A stretch of DNA of 64,000 nt from JAHEJN01 sp963787285 (GCA_963787285.1 CAWBCM010000001.1:248001-312000), one strand, 5' to 3'. Numbered from the stretch's first letter, positions 52,557 to 61,624 are shown. Made by a program: numbers and translations. The notes: generated by a model from the sequence alone, not told the origin.

Positions 52557-53804
52557 TCAGCGACGGTCGGCTTCGAAGCGCTCGAACAGGCGGGCGGCCA
52601 CACGATCACCGATGGCCAGCGAGGCCGTTGCGGCAGGTGACGGGGCGTTCACCACGTGCACGGCCCGCGGTGTGTCGTGGAAGACGAAGTCGTCGACCAG
52701 GTCGCCGGTGGTGGCGATGGCCTGGGCCCGCACGCCGGCCGGCGCGGGCTCGAGATCGTCGAGGTTCGTCTCGGGCACCAGCTCTCGGAGCGCCTTCACG
52801 AGAGCGGGCAGGTAGAGCGACCGGTAGATCTCACCGGCGCCGGTCCGCCAGTAGCGCCTCGCCAATCGCCAAGTGGCGGGTCGACCCAGCAGAGCTCTGA
52901 CCTCCTGGAGGTCGACATCGCGCCACCGGTAGCCCTCGCGGGCGAAGGCGGGCACCGCGTTCGGACCGACATGCACGCCGCCGTGAATGTCGCGTGTGAA
53001 GTGGGCCCCGAGGAACGGGAAGTCGGGATCGGGCACCGGATAGAGCAGATGGCGGCACAGTTCGCGGCGGTCGGCCCGCAGGTGGTGGTACTCGCCCCGG
53101 AAGGGCATGATCGCCGCCGGCGGCGAGACGCCCGTGAGCGCAACCATGTGGTCGCTGTGCAGGCCGGCGCAGTTCACCAACCACCGGGCTCGTACCTTCC
53201 GACCATCGGCGGCGGCAACCTCGACGTGGTCGCGTGTCGTGGCGATGGCCGACGCGGTGAAGTTGTTCGTGATCGACACCCCGGCCTCGCCCAGGTCGGT
53301 GGCCATCGCCTGGCAGACCGCCACGTAGTCGACGATGCCGGCGTCGTGGACCAGCAAGGCCGCGCCCGGCCGGACGTGAGGTTCCCGTTCCAGTAGTGCG
53401 TCGCTCGACAGTCGTTCGAGACGCACCCCGTTGGCGTTGCCGCGCCGTTCGAGCTCGTCGAGGCGGGGATGGTCGTCGGGACCGGTGGCGAGGATGACCT
53501 TGCCGCACATCTCGTGGGCGATGTCGTGCTCGCGGCAGAAGTCGACCATGCGGCGACGACCCTCGACGGCCAGTTCGGCCTTGGCCGAGCCGGGGCGGTA
53601 GTAGATGCCGCTGTGGATGACTCCGGAGTTGTGCCCCGTCTGGTGGCCGGCGATCGAGGCCTCTTTGTCGACCACCGCGATGGTGAGATCGTCACGTCGG
53701 CCGAGCAGCGCCCGGGCGGTGGCAAGCCCGACGATGCCGGCGCCGACCACCACGACATCGACGGTGTCGTCGGCGTCGACGGAAGAACCCTCGTTCTCGG
53801 TCAA
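52557..53804 (-). CDS. lhgO: L-2-hydroxyglutarate oxidase (LhgO-like FAD enzyme)
   Basis: The 415-residue protein has the DAO-type FAD fold: DVVVVGAGIVGLATARALL near residue 15, GHQTGHNSGVIHSGIYYRPGS, CGKVILATG, INCAGLHSD-like WLVNCAGLHSDHM and FRGEYHHLR. This signature identifies L-2-hydroxyglutarate oxidases/dehydrogenases, which return L-2-hydroxyglutarate to 2-oxoglutarate. Its start overlaps the upstream membrane-protein stop by 4 nt. Confidence 0.92.
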   Translation of the reverse strand: MTENEGSSVDADDTVDVVVVGAGIVGLATARALLGRRDDLTIAVVDKEASIAGHQTGHNSGVIHSGIYYRPGSAKAELAVEGRRRMVDFCREHDIAHEMCGKVILATGPDDHPRLDELERRGNANGVRLERLSSDALLEREPHVRPGAALLVHDAGIVDYVAVCQAMATDLGEAGVSITNNFTASAIATTRDHVEVAAADGRKVRARWLVNCAGLHSDHMVALTGVSPPAAIMPFRGEYHHLRADRRELCRHLLYPVPDPDFPFLGAHFTRDIHGGVHVGPNAVPAFAREGYRWRDVDLQEVRALLGRPATWRLARRYWRTGAGEIYRSLYLPALVKALRELVPETNLDDLEPAPAGVRAQAIATTGDLVDDFVFHDTPRAVHVVNAPSPAATASLAIGDRVAARLFERFEADRR

Positions 53805-54442
53805 CTCGACAGGCGAAGGTCGTCGTCGCGTTCGTCGCCGGACGCGTCATCGGTGGGAGCGTCGGCGTCCTCGGCGTCCTCACCCAGCAACGAGATCGCC
53901 TGGTTGGTGGTGAGCGAGTCTCGGAGCCGGGCCAGGCTCGGGTCGTCGAGGGAGAACTGACGGAGGCGTCGGATCCACTCGTCGCGGTAGTCGAGGTAGG
54001 TGAGGTGTTGCCGCTCGGCGGTGACGTAGTCGGCGCGCTTCACCGCATGCAGCGTGGCTTCGGCGGCTACCTGCATGGCCGACAGCTCGGCCCGCATCAC
54101 GGGAGCGGGATGGGTGGCGAGGGCTTGGCCGAGGGCGTCGGTGGCACTGGCGGTTCCCTCGAACAGCGAGGCGTCGGTGAGATCGACGGCGAGCTGGGCG
54201 TCGCCGAGACGACGCAGCACCGCCTCGTGGGCGCTGATCCAGGTGATGACGACCGACCCGTTGGCGCGGTGCCATTCACCGAGTGTTGCCGGGTCGACCG
54301 TCGGCAGCGCCTCGGTGTCGTCGGGAGGTGCCTCGATGGACCACCGGGGGGTTCGGTCACGCCGAAGCCATGCGATCAGACCGACGAGGAGTAGGCAACC
54401 GCCGACGATGGCGGCAGGTATCACGAGATCGAGCGTCGACAC
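53801..54442 (-). CDS. Hypothetical protein with one N-terminal membrane helix
   Basis: I do not recognise this 213-residue protein. It has a short N-terminal helix (VIPAAIVGGCLLLVGLIAWL), a basic stop-transfer stretch RRDRTPRW, a mostly helical cytoplasmic body with conserved-looking Trp residues (GEWHRANGSVVITW, YRDEWIRRLRQF) and a very acidic tail. GTG 54442 has a CGGAGG Shine-Dalgarno. It is coupled to lhgO by a 4-nt overlap, but a functional link is not evident. Confidence 0.75.
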   Translation of the reverse strand: MSTLDLVIPAAIVGGCLLLVGLIAWLRRDRTPRWSIEAPPDDTEALPTVDPATLGEWHRANGSVVITWISAHEAVLRRLGDAQLAVDLTDASLFEGTASATDALGQALATHPAPVMRAELSAMQVAAEATLHAVKRADYVTAERQHLTYLDYRDEWIRRLRQFSLDDPSLARLRDSLTTNQAISLLGEDAEDADAPTDDASGDERDDDLRLSS

Positions 54443-54628
54443 GAGAGCCTCCGAAGGGGACGTGTGCCACCCTAGCGGCGAGGCCGGACGCGGTCGTGGC
54501 AGTGGTGAAGGGATTCACAATGGGCGCGGGTTGCGGCGATGCCGCCAACGTCGGTACTGTGACGAGCGACACAGGCCAGACGATGGCAATCCGGGGGGAT
54601 CTCGTCGTCAGGCTTCGGGTATTGGTCG

Positions 54629-54662
54629 CAGCCGGCGGCTGCTGGGGGGTTTCCGCCGGCTG
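54629..54662 (-). terminator. Stem-loop between the zinc-ribbon gene and the membrane-protein gene
   Basis: CAGCCGGCGG pairs perfectly with CCGCCGGCTG around a 14-nt loop. On the minus strand it lies 60 nt beyond the stop of the small zinc-ribbon gene. I see no gene in the rest of 54443-54722. Confidence 0.55.
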
Positions 54663-54722
54663 CGCCACCTGAGCGGTGTCGACGAGAGAGCAGGGACGAG
54701 CCGCCGACGGCAGTGGCGTCGG

Positions 54723-54902
54723 TCAGGATCGGAGTCGCACTGCGGGCGCTGTGGCCACGATGGCTGCGCCCTCGCGTTCGCAGGCCCAACACGGGTCGTC
54801 GACGGTGCCTCGCCAGGTCACGTCACACTCGGGGCAGGTGACCGTGGCCCGGGGTGTCCGACGGGAGCGACCGAGGATGCCGGCGAACGGTCGAGGGTTC
54901 AT
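54723..54902 (-). CDS. Small zinc-ribbon protein (59 aa)
   Basis: From ATG 54902 a 59-codon frame encodes a basic N-terminus, then TCPECDVTW and DPCWACERE, two CxxC knuckles 14 residues apart that would bind one zinc ion. The frame is too short for usual gene calling. Support comes from the paired CxxC motifs and from a TAGGAT -10 box ending 8 nt before the ATG. The function is unknown; such ribbons bind nucleic acid or protein partners. A similar miniprotein lies at 62579-62755. Confidence 0.65.
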   Translation of the reverse strand: MNPRPFAGILGRSRRTPRATVTCPECDVTWRGTVDDPCWACEREGAAIVATAPAVRLRS

Positions 54903-54971
54903 CGGAGGTCATCCTAGGAACACCCACCCTGCCCGCCGGTGGATGCCAGACCAAGCCAGCGGGGTCCGGCG

Positions 54972-55829
54972 TCAGCGATAGGTATGGAAGCCGACGCCGC
55001 TCTTGCGCCCGAGATGCCCGGCGGCAACCAGTCGACGAAGCAGAGGCGGTGCCGCGTAGTGACGCTCGTGGAACTCCTCGAACAGCACGTCGGCCACGCC
55101 GGCGACGATGTCGAGACCGATCAGGTCGCACAGCTCCAGAGGTCCCATCGGATGCGCACACCCCAGCTTCATGGCCGTATCGATCTCCTCGGCGGTGTTC
55201 ATCCCGGAGTCGAGCAGCTCGATCGACTGGAGCAGATACGGGATCAGCAGCCGGTTCACGACGAAGCCGGCCCGATCGGCGGTGACGACGACGGTCTTGC
55301 CCAACCGGTCACCGACGAAGGTGCGGACCGCGTCGGTGACCGCCGGGTCGGTGACCGCTGATGGAATCACCTCGACCAGCTTCTGCACGACCGCCGGGTT
55401 GAAGAAGTGGACGCCGATCACCTGGTTCGGCCGCCGCGTGGCCATACCCAGCTCGACGATGGGGATCGACGACGTGTTCGACGCCAGGATCGCGTGCGGC
55501 GGGGTGATCTCGTCGAGGCGGGAGAAGAGGCCGAACTTGGCGGTGCGATCCTCGCTGATCGCCTCGACGACCAGGTCGACCTCGGCGAGCGTGTCGGCGT
55601 CGGTGTCGAATCGAAGTCGCGACCAGGCGGCGTCACGGTCGGTCTCGTCGAGGCGGCCTCGTTCGACGGCCTTGGCCAACGACTGCTCGATGCGGGTTCG
55701 GCCCGCTTCGAGGAACTCCGGAGCCGACTCGATCACGGTGGTGGGAAACCCGGCTTTGGCACAGACCTCGGCGATGCCGGATCCCATCGTGCCGGCGCCG
55801 ACCACTCCCACTCGTTCGACTCGGGTCAT
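54972..55829 (-). CDS. 3-hydroxybutyryl-CoA dehydrogenase
   Basis: The 285-residue protein has the NAD-binding fold VGVVGAGTMGSGIAEVCAKAG, the motif ILASNTSSIPI, the catalytic segment GVHFFNPAVVQKLVEVIP (His) and the C-terminal helical domain with GFVVNRLLIPYL and HPMGPLELCDLIGLD. It oxidises (S)-3-hydroxyacyl-CoA, or works in reverse in butyryl-CoA synthesis. It is a stand-alone short form (FadB2/Hbd). GAGGT lies upstream of ATG 55829. Confidence 0.95.
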   Translation of the reverse strand: MTRVERVGVVGAGTMGSGIAEVCAKAGFPTTVIESAPEFLEAGRTRIEQSLAKAVERGRLDETDRDAAWSRLRFDTDADTLAEVDLVVEAISEDRTAKFGLFSRLDEITPPHAILASNTSSIPIVELGMATRRPNQVIGVHFFNPAVVQKLVEVIPSAVTDPAVTDAVRTFVGDRLGKTVVVTADRAGFVVNRLLIPYLLQSIELLDSGMNTAEEIDTAMKLGCAHPMGPLELCDLIGLDIVAGVADVLFEEFHERHYAAPPLLRRLVAAGHLGRKSGVGFHTYR

Positions 55830-55957
55830 CGTGGTACCTCGCTGGTTGGTGGGTCAAGACTTGCAGGCGAGTCTAGGGATGCGAGGTGAAGCGGTGGATG
55901 CCACATGCGGGCCCGATGCCGCTACCGTTCCCGGACGTTCTCAACGGAAGGTCTCCA

Positions 55958-56515
55958 ATGGTTCCAGAGTGTCCCGCAATCGACGGATCGAGCCCCCGCA
56001 CCACGCGCTTCGACGAAGCGCCACCGATGTGCATCGATCCGGCCAAGCGCTACACCGCCACGATGAAGACCTCCAAGGGCGAGATGGTGATCGCCCTCGA
56101 TCCCATCAGTGCCCCGCTCACCGTGAACAACTTCGTGTTCCTGGCCCGGTACCGCTACTACGACGGCCTGATTTTCCATCGCGTCATCAAGGGTTTCATG
56201 TGCCAGGGCGGGTGCCCCGACGGCAACGGTCGCGGTGGCCCGGGCTATCGATTCGCCGACGAGCTGCCCAAGCCCGGTCGTTACGAGATCGGCTCATTGG
56301 CCATGGCCAACGCCGGCCCCGACACCAACGGCAGCCAGTTCTTCCTCATCAGCGGCCCCAGCGGAGCCGGTCTGCCGCCGCAGTACTCGCTGTTCGGCAA
56401 GGTCATCAAGGGACTCGAGATCGTCGAATCGATCCAGAACGCGGCCACCGGCCCGGGTGATCGACCGGTCGACGACGTGGTCATCGACGCCGTTCGCATC
56501 ACCGAGGCCGACTGA
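55958..56515 (+). CDS. Cyclophilin-type peptidyl-prolyl cis-trans isomerase
   Basis: The 185-residue protein has the cyclophilin core: FHRVIKGFMCQGGCPDGNGRGGPGY, LAMANAGPDTNGSQFFLISG and YSLFGKVIKGLEIV (each cited as separate motifs). A 35-residue extension precedes the core, without a signal peptide, so it is cytoplasmic. ATG 55958 follows a GGAAGG Shine-Dalgarno. It converges with the LysM gene. Confidence 0.93.
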   Translation: MVPECPAIDGSSPRTTRFDEAPPMCIDPAKRYTATMKTSKGEMVIALDPISAPLTVNNFVFLARYRYYDGLIFHRVIKGFMCQGGCPDGNGRGGPGYRFADELPKPGRYEIGSLAMANAGPDTNGSQFFLISGPSGAGLPPQYSLFGKVIKGLEIVESIQNAATGPGDRPVDDVVIDAVRITEAD

Positions 56516-56539
56516 CGGCAACGGTCCCCGGCCCGGACT

Positions 56540-57280
56540 TCACAGCTCGGGAATGGTGAGGACCTGACCCACCTGCAGGACGCTGTCGGTGGTGAGATTG
56601 TTGGCTTCGAGCAGCTCACTGATGGTGAGGCCGAACCGGTCGGCGATGCCGCCGATCGTGTCGCCTGAGACCACCACGTACTCGTCGAGTTCGAGGCGGT
56701 TCGAACCCGGCGCGGGTACGGGCCCCTCGGGAGCGCTCTCGGGAGCGCTCGCCGACGGCACCGGCACTTCGAGCATGTCGCCGACGTTCAGCACCGTCGT
56801 GACGTCGAGATCGGGATTCAGCTCGATCAGCTCGTCGATGGTGGTGTCGAACCGGTCGGCGATGGTGCCGAGCGTGTCGCCGGCGGCCACGGTGTAGGTC
56901 GTGAGCACCCGATCGGTTCCCGCGAGTGAATCGTCACCGGGAAGGGTCTCGGTGACCACCGGGATCGGGATGCGCATGACCTCGCCGACGTTGAGAACCG
57001 TGTCGATGGTCATGCCGTTCACCTCGAGCAGTTCGTCGATCGACACGCCGAAGCTGGTGGCGATGCCGCTCAGGGTGTCGCCCGCCACGATCGTGTAGTC
57101 GGTGGTGGCCGGCGTGGGGACGGCAACGGGTGTGGGAGTGGCCGCCACGACCAGTGTCGGATCGAGCGCATCGTCGTCGGGTCGTTCGGCCGAAGTGGGG
57201 CCGCCGGTGCCACAGGCCGCGAGAAAGAACGATGCGACCGTGAGACCGAATGCTGCCCGATGATTGCGACCCGCGAACAC
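56540..57280 (-). CDS. LysM-repeat lipoprotein
   Basis: The 246-residue protein starts with a signal ending SFFLAACGTGG (lipobox LAAC). It then has three LysM domains (YTIVAGDTLSGIATSFGVS, YTVAAGDTLGTIADRFDTT, YVVVSGDTIGGIADRFGLT) separated by Pro/Ser-rich linkers. It anchors in the membrane and probably binds peptidoglycan. No catalytic domain is present. GTG 57280 is 6 nt after a TACAAT -10 box (leaderless). Confidence 0.93.
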   Translation of the reverse strand: MFAGRNHRAAFGLTVASFFLAACGTGGPTSAERPDDDALDPTLVVAATPTPVAVPTPATTDYTIVAGDTLSGIATSFGVSIDELLEVNGMTIDTVLNVGEVMRIPIPVVTETLPGDDSLAGTDRVLTTYTVAAGDTLGTIADRFDTTIDELIELNPDLDVTTVLNVGDMLEVPVPSASAPESAPEGPVPAPGSNRLELDEYVVVSGDTIGGIADRFGLTISELLEANNLTTDSVLQVGQVLTIPEL

Positions 57281-57313
57281 AGGCCGATTGTAGGGGGCCG
57301 GATCGGGGGGAGT

Positions 57314-57805
57314 TCAGGCGCCGGGAGTCGGCCGACGACGACGGGTGTCGGGCGCCGGGGCCCCGACGGCCTCGATCACCGCGTGAAGCTCGTCGGCGCC
57401 GTCGCTGTTGCGATGGGCCCATCCGGAGGCGAAGGCGAAATCGACCAGGGCGTGCATGGTGGTGGCGAAGCCCGACGGAGGGTCGACGCCGTGATCGTCG
57501 CACCAGTGCATGGCATCGATCCACACCAGCTCGGTGACGAGATCGTCGGTCAACAGGACCCGACGGCCCCCCGTTGAATGGAGGATGGCGACGATCACCG
57601 ACACGGCATCGCGATCGACCGAGCGGCCGTTGGCCAAGGCCCATCGCAGCAGATCGGCGCGTCGGGCTCGCACCGGCGCGGTTGCGGCGACACTTCGTGC
57701 CGAACGCCGGGCGCCTCCGGGCCGACCGGGTGAGCGCACGCCGACCGAGCTGTTCGAGGGGTGGTTCGGCCGGCGGAAGGGGACCAGGACGGTGGAATCG
57801 GTCAT
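57314..57805 (-). CDS. Hypothetical protein (163 aa)
   Basis: I do not recognise this protein. A basic, disordered N-terminus (about 45 residues) precedes a helical domain (RADLLRWALANGRSVDRDAVSVIVA, LVTELVWIDAMHWCDDHGV), and the tail is Arg/Pro-rich. The frame opens earlier, but ATG 57805 has a TAGTGT -10 box ending 7 nt upstream. It sits between the LysM and peptidase genes on the same strand. Confidence 0.7.
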   Translation of the reverse strand: MTDSTVLVPFRRPNHPSNSSVGVRSPGRPGGARRSARSVAATAPVRARRADLLRWALANGRSVDRDAVSVIVAILHSTGGRRVLLTDDLVTELVWIDAMHWCDDHGVDPPSGFATTMHALVDFAFASGWAHRNSDGADELHAVIEAVGAPAPDTRRRRPTPGA

Positions 57806-57874
57806 GACACCGACACTACGAAGGAGGTGTGACAACGTCGGGTCGCAGCGTCCCGCGAGCACCACCGGCAGAGC

Positions 57875-58966
57875 TCAGCTGGTGGCGGTCTCGTAGATGT
57901 CGGGCCGGATGTCGCCCTGCAGCTCGCCGTCGACCACCAGGGGACGACCGTCGATCGCCAGGGAATGGTGGTCGACCACGATGGTCACCGGTTCGCCGCC
58001 GAGTCGGTTGGCGCCCGGGTTCGGACCGAACGTGAGAGATATCGACCCGGCCGCCAGCAGCGTGTCGCGGGGGTCGACATGGGGTGCGAACGACTGCGAC
58101 GACGTGCGGGCCACCTGCGCCAGCGACAAGCCGAGCCCGAGCGAGGCGACACCGAATCCGTCGATCGAACCGGTGGATCCGAGCAGTGATCGCAACAGGT
58201 CGGCATCGCCGGCGCTGCCGGACACGTCGGCGATGTGATCGTTCCGAATCGACAGTGTGAGCGGTGAGCGGATGTAGGAGGCCACGTCGACGAGCAGATC
58301 CCGGGGCATGGCGATGAGCGTTCCGGTGGTCGTGCCACCGGCCGGTGCGACCTCGATACGCCCGCCCGGCCACACGGCCACCCGCCTCGTCTCATCGACG
58401 ATGCCCGTTTCGCTCGTGAGGCGAGCGTCGGCCAGGTTGATCGCGACATCGGTTCCGTAACCGGAGGTGAGCTCGAGCACCGACCCGTTCCGGAAACGTT
58501 CGATGGCGCGCTCCGCCCGCCGGACGAGGCCGGAGTGTGGTCGGAGTCGGTGCAGTCGGTCGATGTCGACCCCGCCCGCCGCCAGGATCTTGGGGCGGGC
58601 AGCGGGCGGATCGTCGCCCGAGGCCGGCGCCAGTATCGACGCGACACCCGGCACCGTGAAGTCGACCACCAGATCCGCGGTGCGGATGAGCCGACCGAGG
58701 AGGTTCTCGGACAGGTCACCGCTGGAGTCGACCGGCACCGAGAGCTCGACGGTGGCGGCATCGGCGCCCAGGCGTCGAGCCGCGAGGGCCGACGCCTCGC
58801 TGACGGCGGGGTCGGAGCTCGCATCGACCAGGATCACGCACGAAGTACCGGGCGCAACGCCGCACAGATCGAGCTGACGGGTGAGGATGTCGATGCTGGT
58901 CCAGTCGTTGATGCCGACACAGTATCCGCCAGCGAGGCAGGGCCTACAGCTAGGTTCGACCGGCAT
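57875..58966 (-). CDS. M29-type aminopeptidase-like protein; start uncertain
   Basis: The core from ILTRQLDLCGVAPGTSCVIL through RTADLVVDFTVPG, GRIEVAPAGGTTTG and FGPNPGANRLGGEPVTIVVDHHS resembles the M29 metallopeptidase/NicX-like family often annotated as leucyl aminopeptidase. I cannot assign the metal ligands with certainty. ATG 58966 gives 363 residues, but this ATG overlaps the divergent gene's ATG inside one CATG. A -10-like TACTGT (58919-58924 on the minus strand) ends 6 nt before an in-frame ATC at 58912, where family similarity begins. Confidence 0.7.
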   Translation of the reverse strand: MPVEPSCRPCLAGGYCVGINDWTSIDILTRQLDLCGVAPGTSCVILVDASSDPAVSEASALAARRLGADAATVELSVPVDSSGDLSENLLGRLIRTADLVVDFTVPGVASILAPASGDDPPAARPKILAAGGVDIDRLHRLRPHSGLVRRAERAIERFRNGSVLELTSGYGTDVAINLADARLTSETGIVDETRRVAVWPGGRIEVAPAGGTTTGTLIAMPRDLLVDVASYIRSPLTLSIRNDHIADVSGSAGDADLLRSLLGSTGSIDGFGVASLGLGLSLAQVARTSSQSFAPHVDPRDTLLAAGSISLTFGPNPGANRLGGEPVTIVVDHHSLAIDGRPLVVDGELQGDIRPDIYETATS

Positions 58967-59567
58967 GAACCAGCCGCGATCGGCCGACACCAAGGCGGCC
59001 TCTCCACCGCTGTGCGATCGTGTCACCTGCCATCGTGAAGCGACGGTGGTTCTACTCTTCGATCCGCGACTCACGTCGGCCTGGTTGGGCGACATCGACC
59101 TCGACAGTCGCACCGTGGGCATCCGGCTGTGTCTCGACCATGCCAACCGGGTCACGGTTCCTGACGGCTGGACGCTCACCGACGACCGCAGCGGATCCAA
59201 CCGGGTCCCGAGTCGTGCCAAGAAGCGGGCTCCGGCGACCGGTACCGACCCCACCAGTGGCGAGAACGAGGCGCCGATACGGCTCGCGACCGTCACGTCG
59301 ATGCCCGAGCCGCGGGGCACTGAACCCGCCGACGAGGCCACAATCGAGGTGAATGGCGAACCCGACGAAACCGACGAGGTCGATGACGCAGCCGGCCAGG
59401 CCCCCGACGACGACGCCCCCGACGTCGAGGACGAGGCCCCCGATGACGACGACGACGCCGACGTGGCCGAACCCACCCTGTGGTCCGAGGACCAGCCCGA
59501 GAGCCTGCGCGTCGACTCGTCGACACCGATGCTCAGTCGAGCGTTTCGCGCCGCCCACATCGACTGA
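58965..59567 (+). CDS. DUF3499-like actinobacterial protein
   Basis: The 200-residue protein has an N-terminal domain with CDRVTCHREATVVLLFDP, then RTVGIRLCLDHANRVTVPDGW. The spaced Cys/Cys/Cys/His residues suggest a small metal site and match my memory of the DUF3499 family. The second half is low complexity: very acidic, Asp/Ala/Pro-rich, followed by TLWSEDQPESLRVD. A TAGGTT -10 box ends 8 nt before ATG 58965. The function is unknown. Confidence 0.75.
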   Translation: MNQPRSADTKAASPPLCDRVTCHREATVVLLFDPRLTSAWLGDIDLDSRTVGIRLCLDHANRVTVPDGWTLTDDRSGSNRVPSRAKKRAPATGTDPTSGENEAPIRLATVTSMPEPRGTEPADEATIEVNGEPDETDEVDDAAGQAPDDDAPDVEDEAPDDDDDADVAEPTLWSEDQPESLRVDSSTPMLSRAFRAAHID

Positions 59568-59600
59568 CCCCCGCACCGGCACCGAACGGAGAGGGGCCCG

Positions 59601-61157
59601 ATGATCGCCAAGGTCGTCCTGGCCCTCGGTATCGCCGTTGTCGTGGCGCTCGGGTTCCTCGCCACCGGCAATCGAGCGGGTGACCCCGACGAACCGGAGG
59701 CCACCCGCGCGCTCCCCGCACCGACGCCGACACCACTTCCCACTCCTGTCCCCACCCCGACCGCCGCAGTGCCCGCTCCCTCGCCGACACCCCCGCCCAC
59801 GCCGACGCCCACGCCGTATCCCGGCTGGGTCGACCCCGCTTCGTTCGGCCGGCCCTACGGCACCACCGTCGAGGGGTTGCTCACCTTCCGTGGTTCACCG
59901 ACCCGGTCGTTCTACGGCTCCGGTCCGGTTCCGACCGAACCGCAGATCGTGTGGAGCTTCCCGAACGGGGCGATGTGTTCGGAATCGACGGTGGGCCAGG
60001 AGACCACCAACTGGTGCGGAACCGGATGGACGGGGCAACCTGCGGTGTGGGAGCGAGACGGGAAGACGCTGGTGGCCTTCGGCGCCTACGACGCGGCGGT
60101 CCACCTGCTCGACGCCGACACCGGCCAACGCATCGTCGACGACTTCGTCACCGGGGACATCATCAAGGGCTCGGTGACCGTGGATCCCGACGGCTATCCG
60201 CTCGTGTACACGGGATCGCGCGACGACTTCTTCCGGGTGCTCTCCTATGACCAGGGCCGGTTCACCGAGCTGTGGAGGCTGAGTGCCGATGCCGTGAGCC
60301 CGGTTCGCTGGAACGACGACTGGGACGGGTCAGCGTTGATTCTCGACGACTACCTGTTCGAAGGGGGCGAGAACTCCCAGCTCCACATCGTGAAGCTGAA
60401 TCGCGGCTACGACGCCGATGGCATCGTCACCGTCGACCCCGAGCTGGTCTTCAACGCGCCGGGTTGGGACGACGAGCTCATTGCTGCGGTCGGCGGCAAC
60501 GTCTCGATCGAGGGCTCTGTGGCCATCAGCGGTGACACGCTGTGGTTCGCCAACTCCGGCGGGCTGGTGCAGGGTTGGGACATCGCCGGCCTGGCCGACG
60601 GCGAGGTTCCCGAACGGGTCTTCCGGTGGTGGAGTGGCGACGACGTCGATGCCACCATCGTGATCGACGACGAGGGGATGCTCTATGTGGCCGCAGAGTA
60701 CGAACGAGCACTCCCGCGTGCTCGCGAGGTGGGTCAGCTCGTGAAGCTCGACCCCACCCGGCCCGACGATCCGATCGTCTGGTCGATCGAGGACCGTGGC
60801 ACCCTTCCCGCCGGCTTCTGGGCCACCCCGGCCGTGCTCGACGATGTGGTGGTGGCCTCGACCGACGGCGGCCGTCTGCTCGGAATCGATCGCTTCACCG
60901 GTGAGATCCGCTGGGAGAAGCGCCTGCCCGGACCGCTGTGGAGCTCGCAGGTCGTCGTCGACGGCGTGCTCCTCCAGGGCGACTGTGCGGGAGTCCTCCA
61001 TGCCTTCGACGTCTCCGACACCACCATCGACCCACCCGAGCTGTGGACGATTCCTCTCGGAGGTTGCATCGAGTCGACGCCGGCGGTGTGGGACGGTGTG
61101 ATCTACGTCGGCACTCGCGGCGGGCAGATGCACGCCATCGCCGATCCCACCGGATGA
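59601..61157 (+). CDS. Secreted PQQ-like beta-propeller protein
   Basis: The 518-residue protein has an N-terminal membrane anchor (VVLALGIAVVVALGFLA) and a Pro/Thr linker of about 40 residues. A repeat-rich propeller follows, with blade motifs such as LLDADTGQRIV, LLGIDRFTGEIRWEKRL and IYVGTRGGQMHAI, as in PQQ-like/Pyrrolo-quinoline quinone repeat proteins. Two Cys pairs in the propeller could be disulfides, fitting an outer location. The catalytic residues of alcohol dehydrogenases are not evident, so a binding or scaffold role is possible. GGAGAGGGG precedes ATG 59601. Confidence 0.85.
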   Translation: MIAKVVLALGIAVVVALGFLATGNRAGDPDEPEATRALPAPTPTPLPTPVPTPTAAVPAPSPTPPPTPTPTPYPGWVDPASFGRPYGTTVEGLLTFRGSPTRSFYGSGPVPTEPQIVWSFPNGAMCSESTVGQETTNWCGTGWTGQPAVWERDGKTLVAFGAYDAAVHLLDADTGQRIVDDFVTGDIIKGSVTVDPDGYPLVYTGSRDDFFRVLSYDQGRFTELWRLSADAVSPVRWNDDWDGSALILDDYLFEGGENSQLHIVKLNRGYDADGIVTVDPELVFNAPGWDDELIAAVGGNVSIEGSVAISGDTLWFANSGGLVQGWDIAGLADGEVPERVFRWWSGDDVDATIVIDDEGMLYVAAEYERALPRAREVGQLVKLDPTRPDDPIVWSIEDRGTLPAGFWATPAVLDDVVVASTDGGRLLGIDRFTGEIRWEKRLPGPLWSSQVVVDGVLLQGDCAGVLHAFDVSDTTIDPPELWTIPLGGCIESTPAVWDGVIYVGTRGGQMHAIADPTG

Positions 61158-61219
61158 GCAGCGGCAGCGACCCGTCGATCGATGACCGTTCGACGGATCG
61201 AGCGGGCTAGCTTGTGGCC

Positions 61220-61606
61220 ATGCCGGTCACCGAAGCCCCGTTCCGTCGCAACGAGAAGGTCATCTCCACCGAGGCGATCGGCCACGTGCCCGAGGGCACG
61301 AAGGGCAAGGTCATGCTGGTCAACGGGTTCAGCTGGATTCGGTACTGGGTCCACTTCGACGATGGCACCGATGTCGGGTCGATCGACCAGACCAAGCTGG
61401 TTCGGGCCAAGGAATGGAAGGACTTCCTCGCCGAGCGCAAGGCTCGGGCCGAGGCCCCTGATGTGACCGAAGCGGCGGTGAGCGCTGACGACGCCGACGC
61501 CGAAGGGGGCGGCTCATCGGCCGAGGGCGCGACGGTGAACGGCGTGACGATCCCCGCCTTCCTCATCGAGCGGGCCAAGGCCGCTCGCACCCGTCTGGGC
61601 GGTTGA
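61220..61606 (+). CDS. Hypothetical protein with SH3/KOW-like N-terminal segment (128 aa)
   Basis: I do not recognise the family. Residues 10-50 (EKVISTEAIGHVPEGTKGKV, IRYWVHFDDG) look like a small beta-barrel similar to SH3 or KOW folds. A basic helix, an acidic Ala/Gly-rich linker and a C-terminal helix PAFLIERAKAARTRLGG follow. The TAGCTT -10 box ends 6 nt before ATG 61220; an ATG two codons upstream (61214) lies in that spacer. Confidence 0.75.
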   Translation: MPVTEAPFRRNEKVISTEAIGHVPEGTKGKVMLVNGFSWIRYWVHFDDGTDVGSIDQTKLVRAKEWKDFLAERKARAEAPDVTEAAVSADDADAEGGGSSAEGATVNGVTIPAFLIERAKAARTRLGG

Positions 61607-61624
61607 GCCCGGCCGCTCCGGTCG

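Noticed and set aside
52455..52900. Plus-strand Arg-rich open frame over the peroxiredoxin and lhgO ends
   Set aside because: Both minus-strand genes are clear and the plus-strand product is low-complexity Arg/Ser/Ala.
54583..54672. 29-codon plus-strand peptide frame with Cys residues (possible leader peptide)
   Set aside because: No plus-strand gene follows within 1.2 kb to be controlled, and the region is better explained by the minus-strand terminator hairpin.
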